Assembly: GCF_001279005.1 (NCBI RefSeq)
Contig: NZ_LGCN01000002.1
Coordinates: 124,001 to 188,000, forward strand
Length of the DNA stretch: 64,000 nucleotides
Reading direction: 5' to 3'
Origin: Streptomyces caelestis
GTDB taxonomy: Bacteria; Actinomycetota; Actinomycetes; Streptomycetales; Streptomycetaceae
A model generated the notes under the pieces. It saw only the letters and a program-made list of their open reading frames with translations, was not told where the DNA came from and searched no databases. Numbering within the stretch: position 1 is the stretch's first letter; every line of letters starts with the position of its first letter. The position numbers and the translations under genes were made by a program. Of the stretch, positions 19,401-27,029 are shown piece after piece.

Positions 19401-19986
19401 CCTGCTGGAGGCGGCCGTGGTCTACGGCTACTTCCCGTGCGTCTCCAAGGACGACGACCTGATCATCCTGGACGAGCAGGGCAACGAGCGCACCCGCTTC
19501 ACCTTCCCGCGCCAGCGCCGCGGCCGCCGTCTGTGCCTGGCCGACTTCTTCCGCCCGGAGGAGTCCGGCGAGACCGACGTGGTCGGCCTCCAGGTGGTCA
19601 CCGTCGGATCGAGGATCGGCGAGGAGACCGCCCGGATGTTCGAGGCCGACGCCTACCGCGACTACCTGGAGCTGCACGGGCTCTCCGTGCAGCTGGCGGA
19701 GGCCCTCGCCGAGTACTGGCACGCGCGCGTGCGCTCCGAGCTCGGCTTCGCGGGCGAGGACCCCGCCGCGATGGAGGACATGTTCGCCCTGAAGTACCGG
19801 GGCGCCCGCTTCTCCCTCGGCTACGGCGCCTGCCCCGACCTGGAGGACCGCGCCAAGATCGCCGCACTGCTCGAACCCGAGCGCATCGGCGTGCGGCTCT
19901 CCGAGGAGTTCCAGCTGCACCCCGAGCAGTCCACGGACGCCATCGTCATCCACCACCCGGAGGCCAAGTACTTCAACGCCCGCTGA
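16462..19986 (+). CDS. metH: Cobalamin-dependent methionine synthase
   Basis: Transfers the methyl group of 5-methyltetrahydrofolate to homocysteine through methylcobalamin. All four modules are present in 1174 residues: homocysteine domain with zinc cysteines at ~238 (GLNCATG) and 304-305 (GGCCGTT); folate domain beginning GERTNANGSKKF; B12 domain with the cobalt-ligating His752 in GDVHDIGKN; and the C-terminal AdoMet-reactivation domain (RGARFSLGYGACPDLEDR, with the characteristic glycines). The ATG follows GAGGGAGCC. It is divergent from gylR, and the 5' leader looks structured. Confidence 0.97.
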   Translation: MASLPQTPSADSRTRVSALREALATRVVVADGAMGTMLQAQDPTLEDFQNLEGCNEILNLTRPDIVRSVHSEYFDAGVDCVETNTFGANLTALGEYDIPERVAELSEAGARIARETADEYAARDGRTRWVLGSMGPGTKLPTLGHTTFSAIRDAYQRNAEGLLAGGADALLVETTQDLLQTKASVIAARRAMGTAGFEVPLIVSVTVETTGTMLLGSEIGAALTALEPLGIDLIGLNCATGPAEMSEHLRHLARHSRVRLSCMPNAGLPELTKDGARYPLSPGELADAQENFVRDYGLSLVGGCCGTTPEHLRRLVERVRDLAPAERDPRPEPGAASLYQSVPFRQDTAYLAIGERTNANGSKKFREAMLEGRWDNCVEMAREQIREGAHMLDLCVDYVGRDGVADMEELAGRFATASTLPVVLDSTEVDVIRAGLEKLGGRAVINSVNYEDGDGPESRFAKVTRLAQEHGAALIALTIDEEGQARTAEKKVEIAERLIDDLTGNWGIREEDILVDCLTFTICTGQEESRKDGLATIEGIRLLKERHPRVQTTLGLSNISFGLNPAARILLNSVFLDECVKAGLDSAIVHASKILPIARFSEEEVQTALDLIHDRRREGYDPLQKLMALFEGATAKSLKAGKAEELAALPLEERLKRRIIDGEKNGLEQDLDEALTTRKALDIVNDTLLDGMKVVGELFGSGQMQLPFVLQSAEVMKTAVAHLEPHMEKVADGEDAVGKGTIVLATVRGDVHDIGKNLVDIILSNNGYNVVNLGIKQPVSAILDAADEHKADVIGMSGLLVKSTVIMKENLEELNQRGLAADYPVILGGAALTRAYVEQDLHEIYQGEVRYARDAFEGLRLMDALIGIKRGVPGAQLPELRQRRVRAATVEIEERPEEGHVRSDVATDNPVPAPPFWGTRVIKGIQLKEYASWLDEGALFKGQWGLKQARTGDGPTYEELAETEGRPRLRGLLDRLQTENLLEAAVVYGYFPCVSKDDDLIILDEQGNERTRFTFPRQRRGRRLCLADFFRPEESGETDVVGLQVVTVGSRIGEETARMFEADAYRDYLELHGLSVQLAEALAEYWHARVRSELGFAGEDPAAMEDMFALKYRGARFSLGYGACPDLEDRAKIAALLEPERIGVRLSEEFQLHPEQSTDAIVIHHPEAKYFNAR

Positions 19987-20048
19987 GGCGCCACCGGGCA
20001 CACCGGGCGTTCGCGTCCCGCACGACGTACACTGGTCGGTCCACCGCA

Positions 20049-20075
20049 GGCCGGTTCCCCCCGTGGGAACCGGCC
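20049..20075 (+). terminator. Hairpin after metH, in the leader of the HAD gene
   Basis: GGCCGGTTCCC and its exact complement (20065-20075) form an 11-bp stem with a 5-nt loop. A TACACT -10-like box lies just upstream at 20028-20033, so the hairpin could be either a metH terminator or a leader element of the next gene. Confidence 0.5.
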
Positions 20076-20103
20076 TGGTCGTCCCTGTGAAGGAGGTACG
20101 TGG

Positions 20104-20805
20104 ATGACCAGTACGGTCCCCGCGCTCGGAACCCAGACGGCCGAGGGCTCGGCCCTTCAGGCCGTGTTCCTCGACATGGACGGCACCCTGGTGGACACCG
20201 AGGGTTTCTGGTGGGACGTCGAGAAGGAGGTCTTCGCCTCCCTCGGCCACACCCTCGACGAGTCCTGGCGCCATGTCGTGGTCGGCGGCCCCATGACCCG
20301 CAGCGCGGGATTCCTCATCGAGGCCACCGGTGCCGACATCGACCTCCCGGAGCTGACGGTGCTGCTCAACGACGGCTTCGAGGACCGCATCGACCAGGCC
20401 CTGCCGCTGATGCCGGGCGCCGCGCGACTGCTCGCCGAGCTGTCCGAGTACGAGATGCCCACCGCGCTGGTCTCCGCTTCCCACCGGCGCATCATCGACC
20501 GGGTGCTGAACACGCTGGGCCACCGGCACTTCGCGCTGTCGATCGCCGGCGACGAGGTGCCGCGCACCAAGCCGCACCCCGACCCGTATCTCGCGGCCGC
20601 CGCCGGCCTCGGCGTGGACCCCGTACGGTGCGCTGTCGTCGAGGACACCGCGACCGGTGTCGCCGCCGCCGAGGCGGCGGGCTGCCAGGTCGTCGCGGTG
20701 CCCTCGGTGGGTCCGATCGCCCCGGCCGCCCGGCGGACGGTCGTCCCCTCCCTGGAAGTCGTGGACCTGACATTCCTGCATGGTGTGATGACGGAAATGC
20801 GCTAG
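20104..20805 (+). CDS. HAD-superfamily phosphatase/phosphomutase (subfamily IA)
   Basis: 233-residue haloacid-dehalogenase-fold hydrolase. Motif I DMDGT lies at residues 24-28 (nucleophile Asp24, general acid Asp26), motif II is the Ser in ALVSASHR, motif III the Lys in RTKPHPDPYL, and motif IV is VVEDTATGVAAAEAAG. The helical cap between motifs I and II places it near beta-phosphoglucomutase/phosphoglycolate-type enzymes; the substrate is undetermined. AAGGAGG sits 7 nt before the ATG. A 22-bp perfect palindrome follows the gene. Confidence 0.9.
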   Translation: MTSTVPALGTQTAEGSALQAVFLDMDGTLVDTEGFWWDVEKEVFASLGHTLDESWRHVVVGGPMTRSAGFLIEATGADIDLPELTVLLNDGFEDRIDQALPLMPGAARLLAELSEYEMPTALVSASHRRIIDRVLNTLGHRHFALSIAGDEVPRTKPHPDPYLAAAAGLGVDPVRCAVVEDTATGVAAAEAAGCQVVAVPSVGPIAPAARRTVVPSLEVVDLTFLHGVMTEMR

Positions 20806-20862
20806 GCGTTCACCCAGCGCAGCGGCGTTACCGCCGGAATTCCCGCCGCCCGGCTTCGAGGG

Positions 20863-20884
20863 CTCCCGGGCGCGCGCCCGGGAG
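20863..20884 (+). terminator. Terminator after the HAD gene
   Basis: A perfect 22-nt palindrome, CTCCCGGGCGC followed by its exact complement, 58 nt past the stop. Confidence 0.65.
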
Positions 20885-21249
20885 AATTCGGCCCGCTGGG
20901 CGATGGCTGAATTCCGGTACCGGCGAGCCCGTTTCAGCATGTGAGGTTCGCCACATGGAGGGGGGTCGACAGCGATGTCCGCCTGTGCCTTCCGCACCAT
21001 TTCGGAGGTCGTCGACGCGCCCTTGTGTCCTGATTCATGAGAAGGTGCACCAATCCTTCCCCGGGCGCCTTTACCGGTGCGTTCACACCTGGTTCCACTG
21101 CGTGATGTGCCCTCAACTCCGGCGGCCGCGAACCCTCCTGCGGGCGCGGACTAATGTCATCGCGAGAACCTCGCCCCCATCCCCGTGATCCGCTGCAACA
21201 ACCCCGCATGCCGGATACACGGAGTCGACAGTCCTGGAGAAACTCGAGC
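20885..21249. other. Gene-free region upstream of the binding-protein gene
   Basis: Short weak ORFs only, with codon use closer to non-coding. A TAATGT -10-like box at 21152-21157 is the best promoter candidate for the lipoprotein gene, giving an ~85-nt leader. Confidence 0.4.
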
Positions 21250-22857
21250 ATGAACCGCAAGACTTTGGTGCTGGCGGCCGCGATGGGCCTGCTCGCGCCG
21301 GTGCTCGCCGCCTGCGGCGACACCGAGGGCGGGAGCGGAGACGGCGAAGCGATCGTCGTGGGCACCACGGACCGGTTCACCGCATCCAAGGAGGACGGTC
21401 CCGCGCCCCTCGACCCGGCCTGGGCCTACGACGTCGGTACCTGGAACATCCTGCGGCAGACCGTGCAGACCCTGATGGTCCAGCCCCGGGGCGACGGCGA
21501 GCCGGTGCCCGAGGCCGCCGAGTCGTGCGGATTCACCGACGCCGGCAACGAGCGCTACAGCTGCACCCTGCGGGACGGACTGAAGTTCTCCAACGGCGAC
21601 GCGATCACCGCGGAGGACGTGAAGTTCTCCATCGAGCGCGCCATCTCCATCGAGGGCGACAGCGGTGTGTTCGCGCTGCTGTCCACCGTCGACACCGTCG
21701 AGACGCAGGGCGACCGCGAGGTGATCTTCCACCTCAAGAGCGCCGACGCCACCTTCCCGTACAAGCTGTCCACCCCGGTCGCGGGCATCGTCAACCCGGA
21801 CAACTACGACAAGGGCAAGCTGCGCGAGGGCTTCGAGATCGACGGCTCCGGTCCGTACACCTTCGAGGGCAAGGTCGAGGACAGCACGCTGGTCAGCGCC
21901 ACCTTCACCAAGAACCCCTCCTACAAGGGCGCACTGAAGGTGAACAACGACAAGGTCGAGATGGTCTCCTACGACAGCGCCGACGCCATGGGCGAGGCGC
22001 TGAAGAAGGGCGACATCGACATGGCGACCCGCACCATGTCGCCCGAGCAGATCCAGGAGCTCAGCAACAACACCGACGACGAGATCGAGGTGGTCGAGTC
22101 GCCCGGTCTGGAGATCCGGTACCTGGCGTTCAACACCGAAGCCGCCACCGTGAAGGACAAGGCCGTCCGCCAGGCGATGGCCCAGGTCATCAACCGCGGC
22201 GAGCTGGTCGGCAACGTCTACGGCTCCCAGGCCGAGCCGCTGTTCTCGCTGGTCCCCGCCGGCGTCACCGGTCACACCAACGCGTTCTTCAACACGTACG
22301 GCGACCCGAGCGTGGCCGAGGCCCGCGAGCTGCTGGAGGACGCCGGCGTCACCACCCCGGTGAAGCTGACGCTGCACTACACGCACGACCACTACGGTCC
22401 CGCCGCCAAGTCGGAGTTCGAGCAGCTGAGCAAGCAGCTCAACGACAGCGGTCTGTTCGAGACCGACATCAAGAGCGAGACCTGGAACAAGTTCAAGACC
22501 GCTGCCCAGAACGAGAAGTACGACGTCTACGGCATGGGCTGGTTCCCCGACTACCCGGACGCCGACGCCTTCACCGCCCCCTTCCTCGGCGAGGACAACT
22601 TCCTCAGCTCGCCCTACGCCAACCCCAAGATCATCAAGGAGCTGATCCCCGAGTCGCGCCGCCAGGCCGACCGGCTGTCCGCCTCCGACAGCCTCACGGA
22701 GATCCAGAACATCGTCGCCGAGGACGTCCCGCTGCTCCCGCTGTGGCAGGGCAAGCAGTACGTCGCCGCCCGCGACGGCGTCACCGGCACCGCCTACGCG
22801 CTCAACTCCTCCTCGTCCCTCCAGCTGTGGGAGCTCGCGCGCGGCGTCACCGAGTGA
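21250..22857 (+). CDS. Oligopeptide/dipeptide-type ABC substrate-binding lipoprotein (family 5)
   Basis: 535-residue exported solute receptor. The N-terminus MNRKTLVLAAAMGLLAPVLAACGD has a lipobox (LAAC), so it is anchored to the membrane by a lipidated Cys. The body matches family-5 binding proteins: LRQTVQTLMVQPRGDGEPVPEAAES, LRDGLKFSNGDAITAEDVKFSIERA, EIDGSGPYTFE, and PLLPLWQGKQYVAARDGVTG near the end. These normally feed a Dpp/Opp permease, but no permease or ATPase gene is adjacent, so it is an orphan receptor. The ATG at 21250 is preferred over a start 32 codons upstream because it opens the signal peptide. A decayed copy follows. Confidence 0.92.
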   Translation: MNRKTLVLAAAMGLLAPVLAACGDTEGGSGDGEAIVVGTTDRFTASKEDGPAPLDPAWAYDVGTWNILRQTVQTLMVQPRGDGEPVPEAAESCGFTDAGNERYSCTLRDGLKFSNGDAITAEDVKFSIERAISIEGDSGVFALLSTVDTVETQGDREVIFHLKSADATFPYKLSTPVAGIVNPDNYDKGKLREGFEIDGSGPYTFEGKVEDSTLVSATFTKNPSYKGALKVNNDKVEMVSYDSADAMGEALKKGDIDMATRTMSPEQIQELSNNTDDEIEVVESPGLEIRYLAFNTEAATVKDKAVRQAMAQVINRGELVGNVYGSQAEPLFSLVPAGVTGHTNAFFNTYGDPSVAEARELLEDAGVTTPVKLTLHYTHDHYGPAAKSEFEQLSKQLNDSGLFETDIKSETWNKFKTAAQNEKYDVYGMGWFPDYPDADAFTAPFLGEDNFLSSPYANPKIIKELIPESRRQADRLSASDSLTEIQNIVAEDVPLLPLWQGKQYVAARDGVTGTAYALNSSSSLQLWELARGVTE

Positions 22858-22920
22858 CGAAACCGCACGAACCCGGACCGGTAGCACGATCCGGGCAGCA
22901 AGAACGACAAGGCGCAGCAC

Positions 22921-23653
22921 GTGAATGCGCGTCACCCGTGGCCAGTCCCGCCCCTCGCGGCGGGACTGGCCACGGGCCTGTCGACCGGCTGCGGCACCGA
23001 GAGCGGTGACACCGGGGCCAACGGCTCCGGCGTCGTGGTGGGGATGTCCGACGACGTCCTGTCCACCGACCCCGCCTCCGGCCACGACCCCGGCTCCCGG
23101 CCGCTGTTCAACGGCGTCTTCCAGCCGCTGCTCAGCTTCCCCGAGGGAGCCGGCCGGCCACCGACCAGGAACCGAAGGCGACCGCCGGACGGCTCGACGC
23201 CGGCGGACTCCTCGACGCGACGTCGAGTCCGTCCCCTTCGCCCCGTACGAGAAGGACATCGCGGCCGGCACGTACGGCGTCCACGTCAAGGGCTGGGTGC
23301 CCGACCACCCGGACGCCGACGACTTCACCGGGCCCTTCCTCGGCGAGGGCAACGTGCCGGACGACGACTACGACGCCGACACGATCACCGAATCGCTCCT
23401 CCCGCGCACGGCCGCCCGGAGCGACCGCTCCGCCACCGACGAGGACTTCGGCCGGATCCAGGACCCCGTCGCCGAGGACGTCCCCGCCCTCCCGGTCCGG
23501 CAGGCCGAGCAGTACGCGGTCGTCCAGGACGGCGTGTACGGCCTGGAGCGCTGCCTCGACCGTGTTCCGGTTCCGGGAGACCGGCAGGAGCTGACGCCGT
23601 ACCGGCGACTGCCGCGCTACTGCGCGCCGGGGCGCACCAGCCCGCTCTCGTAG
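22921..23653 (+). pseudogene. Decayed tandem duplicate of the family-5 binding protein
   Basis: A lipoprotein-like start (GTG, then GLATGLSTGCGTE) leads into about 80 residues resembling the intact gene upstream (VVGMSDDVLSTDPASG, FNGVFQPLL). Similarity then jumps to the C-terminal part of the upstream gene. RLDAGGLLDA, read in the third frame, matches QLNDSGLFET. From ~23220, read in the second frame, GWVPDHPDADDFTGPFLGE and RIQDPVAEDVPALPVRQAEQYAVVQDGV match GWFPDYPDADAFTAPFLGE and EIQNIVAEDVPLLPLWQGKQYVAARDGV. So the middle of the gene is deleted and at least two frame changes exist. The tail overlaps the 3' end of the convergent response-regulator gene. Confidence 0.85.
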
Positions 23654-24288
23654 GCGTACACCGCCGCCTGCACCCGGTCGCGCAGCCCCAGCTTGGTCAG
23701 GACATGGCCGACGTGCGTCTTGACGGTGGTCTCGCTGACGAACAGATCCGCGGCGATCTCCGCGTTGGACAGCCCGCGCGACACCAGCTTCAGCACCTCG
23801 ACCTCACGCTCGGTCAGCGTGTGCAGCGTGTCCGGCACCGGCTCGTCACCGGACGGCAGGTGCGTGGCGTACTTGTCCAGCAGCCGGCGCGTGATGCTCG
23901 GCGCGAGCATCGCCTCCCCGGCGGCCACCACACGGATCGCCTGCACCAGCTCGCCTGCCGGGGCGTCCTTCAGCAGGAAGCCGCTGGCCCCCGCCCTCAG
24001 GGCCTCCACCACGTACTCGTCGAGATCGAACGTCGTCAGCACCAGCACCTTCGCCGGCCCGTCCCGCTCGGGCCCGGTGATCTGCCGGGTCGCCTCCACC
24101 CCGTCCATCCGCGGCATGCGGATGTCCATCAGCACCACATCGGGCTGCAGCGCCCGCACCTGGTCCAGGGCCTGGAGGCCGTCTCCGGCCTCGCCGACGA
24201 CCGCGATGTCCTGCTCGGCCTCCAGAATCATCCGGAACCCGGTACGCAGCAGCGGCTGGTCGTCGACCAGTAGGACGCGGATGGCCAC
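23617..24288 (-). CDS. NarL/LuxR-type response regulator, orphan
   Basis: 223 residues. An N-terminal receiver domain has the acidic pocket (LLVDDQ, Asp9-Asp10), the phospho-acceptor Asp55 in VVLMDIRMPRMDG, the Thr in VLVLTTFD and the Lys in FLLKDAPAGEL. A C-terminal LuxR helix-turn-helix (LTEREVEVLKLVSRGLSNAEIAADLFVSETTVKTHVGHVLTKLGLRDRVQAAVYA) follows. Such regulators usually pair with an adjacent histidine kinase; none is here, so the partner must be elsewhere. GTG start with AAGGAG 6 nt upstream. Only 14 nt separate it from the RecB-like gene upstream, so the two may be co-transcribed. Confidence 0.92.
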   Translation of the reverse strand: MAIRVLLVDDQPLLRTGFRMILEAEQDIAVVGEAGDGLQALDQVRALQPDVVLMDIRMPRMDGVEATRQITGPERDGPAKVLVLTTFDLDEYVVEALRAGASGFLLKDAPAGELVQAIRVVAAGEAMLAPSITRRLLDKYATHLPSGDEPVPDTLHTLTEREVEVLKLVSRGLSNAEIAADLFVSETTVKTHVGHVLTKLGLRDRVQAAVYAYESGLVRPGAQ

Positions 24289-24302
24289 CTGAGTCTCCTT
24301 CG

Positions 24303-25229
24303 CTAGTCCGGCCCCATTCTGCCCTGTTGGGCCCCGCCGGACTCGGGCGCCCTCACCGGCAGGGGGTACGGCGGGGGAGTGCCGCCGAACTCCGGACAGT
24401 GCGCCCGGTGGTCGCACCAGCCGCACAGCTTCGTGGGCCGCGGACGCCAGACACCCGTCTCGGTCGCCAGCCGGATCGCGTCCCACAGCGCGAGCAGCTT
24501 GCGCTCCACCCGCTCCAGATCCGCGCGCACGGGGTCGTAGGTCAGCACGTCACCACTGCCGAGGTACACCAACTGGAGCCGGCGCGGGATCACCTTCTTC
24601 AGCCGCCACACCACCAGGGCGTAGAACTTCATCTGGAACAGCGCGCCCTCGGCGTACTCCGGCCGGGGCGCCTTGCCCGTCTTGTAGTCGACGATCCGCA
24701 CCTCGCCGGTCGGCGCGACGTCCACCCGGTCGATGATGCCGCGCAGCCTCAGTCCGGAGTCCAGCTCCGCCTCGACGAACAGCTCCCGCTCGGCGGGCTC
24801 CAGCCGGCTCGGATCCTCCAGCGAGAACCACCGCTCGACCAGCCGCTCCGCCTCCGCCAGCCAGCGCGCCAGCCGCTCGCCCTCCGGATCGTCGGCGAAC
24901 AGCTCCACGACCTCCGGCCGGGTCTCGCGCAGCAGCTCCCACTGGCCCGGGACCAGCGACTTCGCCCGGGGCGCGGTGCGGTCGGCGGCCGGGACGTCGA
25001 AGAGGCGCTCCAGCACCGCGTGCACCAGCGTGCCCCTGGTCGCCGCCTCGCTCGGCTTCTCCGGCAGCCGGTCGATGACCCGGAACCGGTACAGCAGCGG
25101 GCACTGCATGAAGTCGCTCGCGCGCGAAGGGGACAGCGAAGCCGGCGGTACGGCGGCCGTGTCCGCTCGTACGCCCACGGTGCCCGGGCCGCTGTCGGCC
25201 CGCTCCTCGCCCTCGGTGCTGGTCTCCAT
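24303..25229 (-). CDS. RecB-family nuclease (PD-(D/E)XK, Cas4-like cysteine cluster)
   Basis: 308-residue nuclease of the RecB C-terminal/Cas4-like superfamily. LSPSRASDFMQCPLLYRFRVID contains the first cluster Cys; RGTLVHAVLERLF has the QxxxY-superfamily His; GIIDRVD and VRIVDYKTGKAPR carry the catalytic Asp and the DYKTG Lys. The trio CGWCDHRAHCPEF at the C-terminus completes a probable 4Fe-4S cluster. It stands alone, not with cas genes, so a role in DNA repair is likelier than CRISPR adaptation. The ATG at 25229 lies 7 nt after a TAAGGT -10 box, predicting a leaderless mRNA. Confidence 0.88.
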   Translation of the reverse strand: METSTEGEERADSGPGTVGVRADTAAVPPASLSPSRASDFMQCPLLYRFRVIDRLPEKPSEAATRGTLVHAVLERLFDVPAADRTAPRAKSLVPGQWELLRETRPEVVELFADDPEGERLARWLAEAERLVERWFSLEDPSRLEPAERELFVEAELDSGLRLRGIIDRVDVAPTGEVRIVDYKTGKAPRPEYAEGALFQMKFYALVVWRLKKVIPRRLQLVYLGSGDVLTYDPVRADLERVERKLLALWDAIRLATETGVWRPRPTKLCGWCDHRAHCPEFGGTPPPYPLPVRAPESGGAQQGRMGPD

Positions 25230-25236
25230 GCCACAG

Positions 25237-25242
25237 ACCTTA
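25237..25242 (-). promoter_or_regulatory. -10 box of a leaderless promoter (RecB-like gene)
   Basis: TAAGGT on the minus strand, 7 nt before the ATG at 25229. Confidence 0.5.
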
Positions 25243-25279
25243 CGGCCCGCCACCGACAGAGCGTGCACCGCCGACGGAG

Positions 25280-25400
25280 CGGAGGGACCGGGGCGGGCGC
25301 CGCCGCCCGCGGCGGCCGGCGCGTCCACGCCCCGCACCCCTGCGGCGGGCCGCTCGCCCGCCGGTCCGAGGGCGGACCCCCGACCGGTCGTGGGCGCCGC
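25280..25400 (+). repeat. Modular intergenic repeat, copy 2 (3' modules only)
   Basis: Contains GGCCGGCGCGTCCACGCCCC, GGTCCGAGGGCGGACCCCCGA and flanking GC-rich blocks, colinear with the 3' half of copy 1. It fills most of the 310-nt gap between the divergent RecB-like and site-2 protease genes. A -10-like TACCAT at 25477-25482 may serve the protease gene. Confidence 0.65.
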
Positions 25401-25539
25401 GCGTGACGGCGGGGAGGGAAGGGGAGGGAGAGGAAGAGACAGGGTGCCGGGGCGGAACACGCGCCGCAGGCCGCATACCATCGACACGAGACCCTCCCGC
25501 CCGGCAGGCGCGGGAGACGCAGCGAACGAGGGGACACCG

Positions 25540-26970
25540 GTGGACGCAAGCGGCGGGCGCGGACAGCCGCGACCCGGCAACGACGAGTCGCCCGACCACA
25601 CGGGCCCTCAGCCCCCGACCACCCCCGAGCCCGGCCGCCCCACCGACGGTCCCGCGGACGAGCCCGCCTCCGACAGCACCCGCACCGGCTCCCGGGCGCC
25701 GGCCGCCGGGCCCGACGAGCCCCCCGCGTCCGCGGGCGGGCCGGACGGCGTACACGGCGGGGGACGACCGCCCGCCCGCTCCGGCGCCGGCCGGCCGGCG
25801 ACGCCGCAGCGGCCGCAGGAGCAGCGCGGCGGGCTGCTGATGGGGCGCCCGTTCGGAGTGCCCGTGTACGTGGCGCCCAGCTGGTTCCTCGTCGCCATCC
25901 TCATCACCTGGGTGTTCGGCGGACAGATCGACCGGGTGCTGCCCGAGCTCGGCGCCGCCAGCTACCTCGTCTCCCTGTTCTTCGCGGTCGCCTTCTACGC
26001 CTCCGTACTCGTCCACGAGCTCGCCCACACCCTCGCCGCCCTCCGCTTCAAACTCCCGGTGCGCCGCATCCAGCTCCAGTTCTTCGGCGGCGTCTCCGAG
26101 ATCGAGAAGGAGGCCGAGACCCCCGGCCGCGAATTCGTGCTGGCCTTCGTCGGCCCCCTGCTCTCCCTCGTCCTGTCCGGCCTCTTCTACCTCGCGCTGC
26201 TGGCCGTCGACCCCAGCAGCGTCCCCGGCGTCCTGCTGGCCGGCCTGATGATCTCCAACCTCATCGTGGCCGTCTTCAACCTCCTGCCCGGCCTCCCCCT
26301 GGACGGCGGCCGCATGCTCCGCGCCGTGGTCTGGGCGATCAGCGGCAAACCCATGACCGGCACCGTCGCCGCCGCCTGGGTCGGCCGCGCCCTCGCCGTC
26401 GTCGTCCTGATCGGCCTCCCGCTGCTCACCCAGTCCGGCGCCCTCGGCTCCGAGGCCGTGGACAACGTGGGCATGGACACCGTCCTGGACGCCCTGCTCG
26501 CCGCCATCCTCGCCGCGATCATCTGGACCGGCGCCGGCAACAGCCTGCGCATGGCCCGGCTGCGCGAACACCTCCCCGAGCTGCGCGCCCGCAACCTCAC
26601 CCGCCGCGCGGTGCCCGTCGAGACCGACACGCCCCTCTCCGAGGCCCTGCGCCGCGCCAACACCGCCGGCGCCCGCGCCCTGGTCGTCGTCGACCCCGAC
26701 GGCGTCCCCCTCTCCCTGGTCCGCGAGGCCGCCATCGTCGGCGTACCCGAGCACCGCCGCCCCTGGGTACCGGTCGGCACCCTCGCCCAGGACCTCACCG
26801 ACGGCATGCACGTCTCCGCCGAGCTCGCCGGCGAGGACCTCCTGGACGCGCTGCGCGCCACCCCGGCCACCGAGTACCTGGTGGTCGAGGACACCGGCGA
26901 GATCTACGGCGTCCTGTCCGCGGCCGACGTCGAGCGCGCCTTCGTGAAGGCGATGGCGCGGCCCAGCTGA
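25540..26970 (+). CDS. Site-2 protease family zinc metalloprotease (M50B) with CBS domains
   Basis: 476-residue intramembrane protease. A disordered Pro/Gly/Asp-rich N-terminal ~105 residues precede the membrane core. The zinc motif HExxH is at residues 159-163 (VLVHELAHTLAAL) and the third ligand Asp255 is in NLLPGLPLDGGRML. About five to six hydrophobic spans are visible. The C-terminal ~130 residues resemble a CBS pair (TPLSEALRRANTAGARALVVVDPDG, YLVVEDTGEIYGVLSAADVERAF), probably sensing a nucleotide. Bacterial members cleave membrane anti-sigma factors or signal peptides; the substrate here is unknown. GTG start after GAGGGGAC. Confidence 0.92.
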   Translation: MDASGGRGQPRPGNDESPDHTGPQPPTTPEPGRPTDGPADEPASDSTRTGSRAPAAGPDEPPASAGGPDGVHGGGRPPARSGAGRPATPQRPQEQRGGLLMGRPFGVPVYVAPSWFLVAILITWVFGGQIDRVLPELGAASYLVSLFFAVAFYASVLVHELAHTLAALRFKLPVRRIQLQFFGGVSEIEKEAETPGREFVLAFVGPLLSLVLSGLFYLALLAVDPSSVPGVLLAGLMISNLIVAVFNLLPGLPLDGGRMLRAVVWAISGKPMTGTVAAAWVGRALAVVVLIGLPLLTQSGALGSEAVDNVGMDTVLDALLAAILAAIIWTGAGNSLRMARLREHLPELRARNLTRRAVPVETDTPLSEALRRANTAGARALVVVDPDGVPLSLVREAAIVGVPEHRRPWVPVGTLAQDLTDGMHVSAELAGEDLLDALRATPATEYLVVEDTGEIYGVLSAADVERAFVKAMARPS

Positions 26971-27017
26971 GCCCCCCGCCCGCACCGGCGGTGGTCGGCG
27001 CCCCCTCCCGGGACGGG

Positions 27018-27023
27018 TAGGCT
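27018..27023 (+). promoter_or_regulatory. -10 box of a leaderless promoter (trmI)
   Basis: TAGGCT, 6 nt before the ATG at 27030. Confidence 0.6.
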
Positions 27024-27029
27024 GTTCAC

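Noticed and set aside
16318..21000. Very long open frame (1560 codons) on the minus strand
   Set aside because: It is antisense to metH and the HAD gene; high GC removes stops. Gly/Val/Asp/Leu-rich composition and no family motif.
24303..25229. Cas4 of a CRISPR system
   Set aside because: The Cas4-like cysteine cluster is present, but there are no repeats, spacers or other cas genes in the window.
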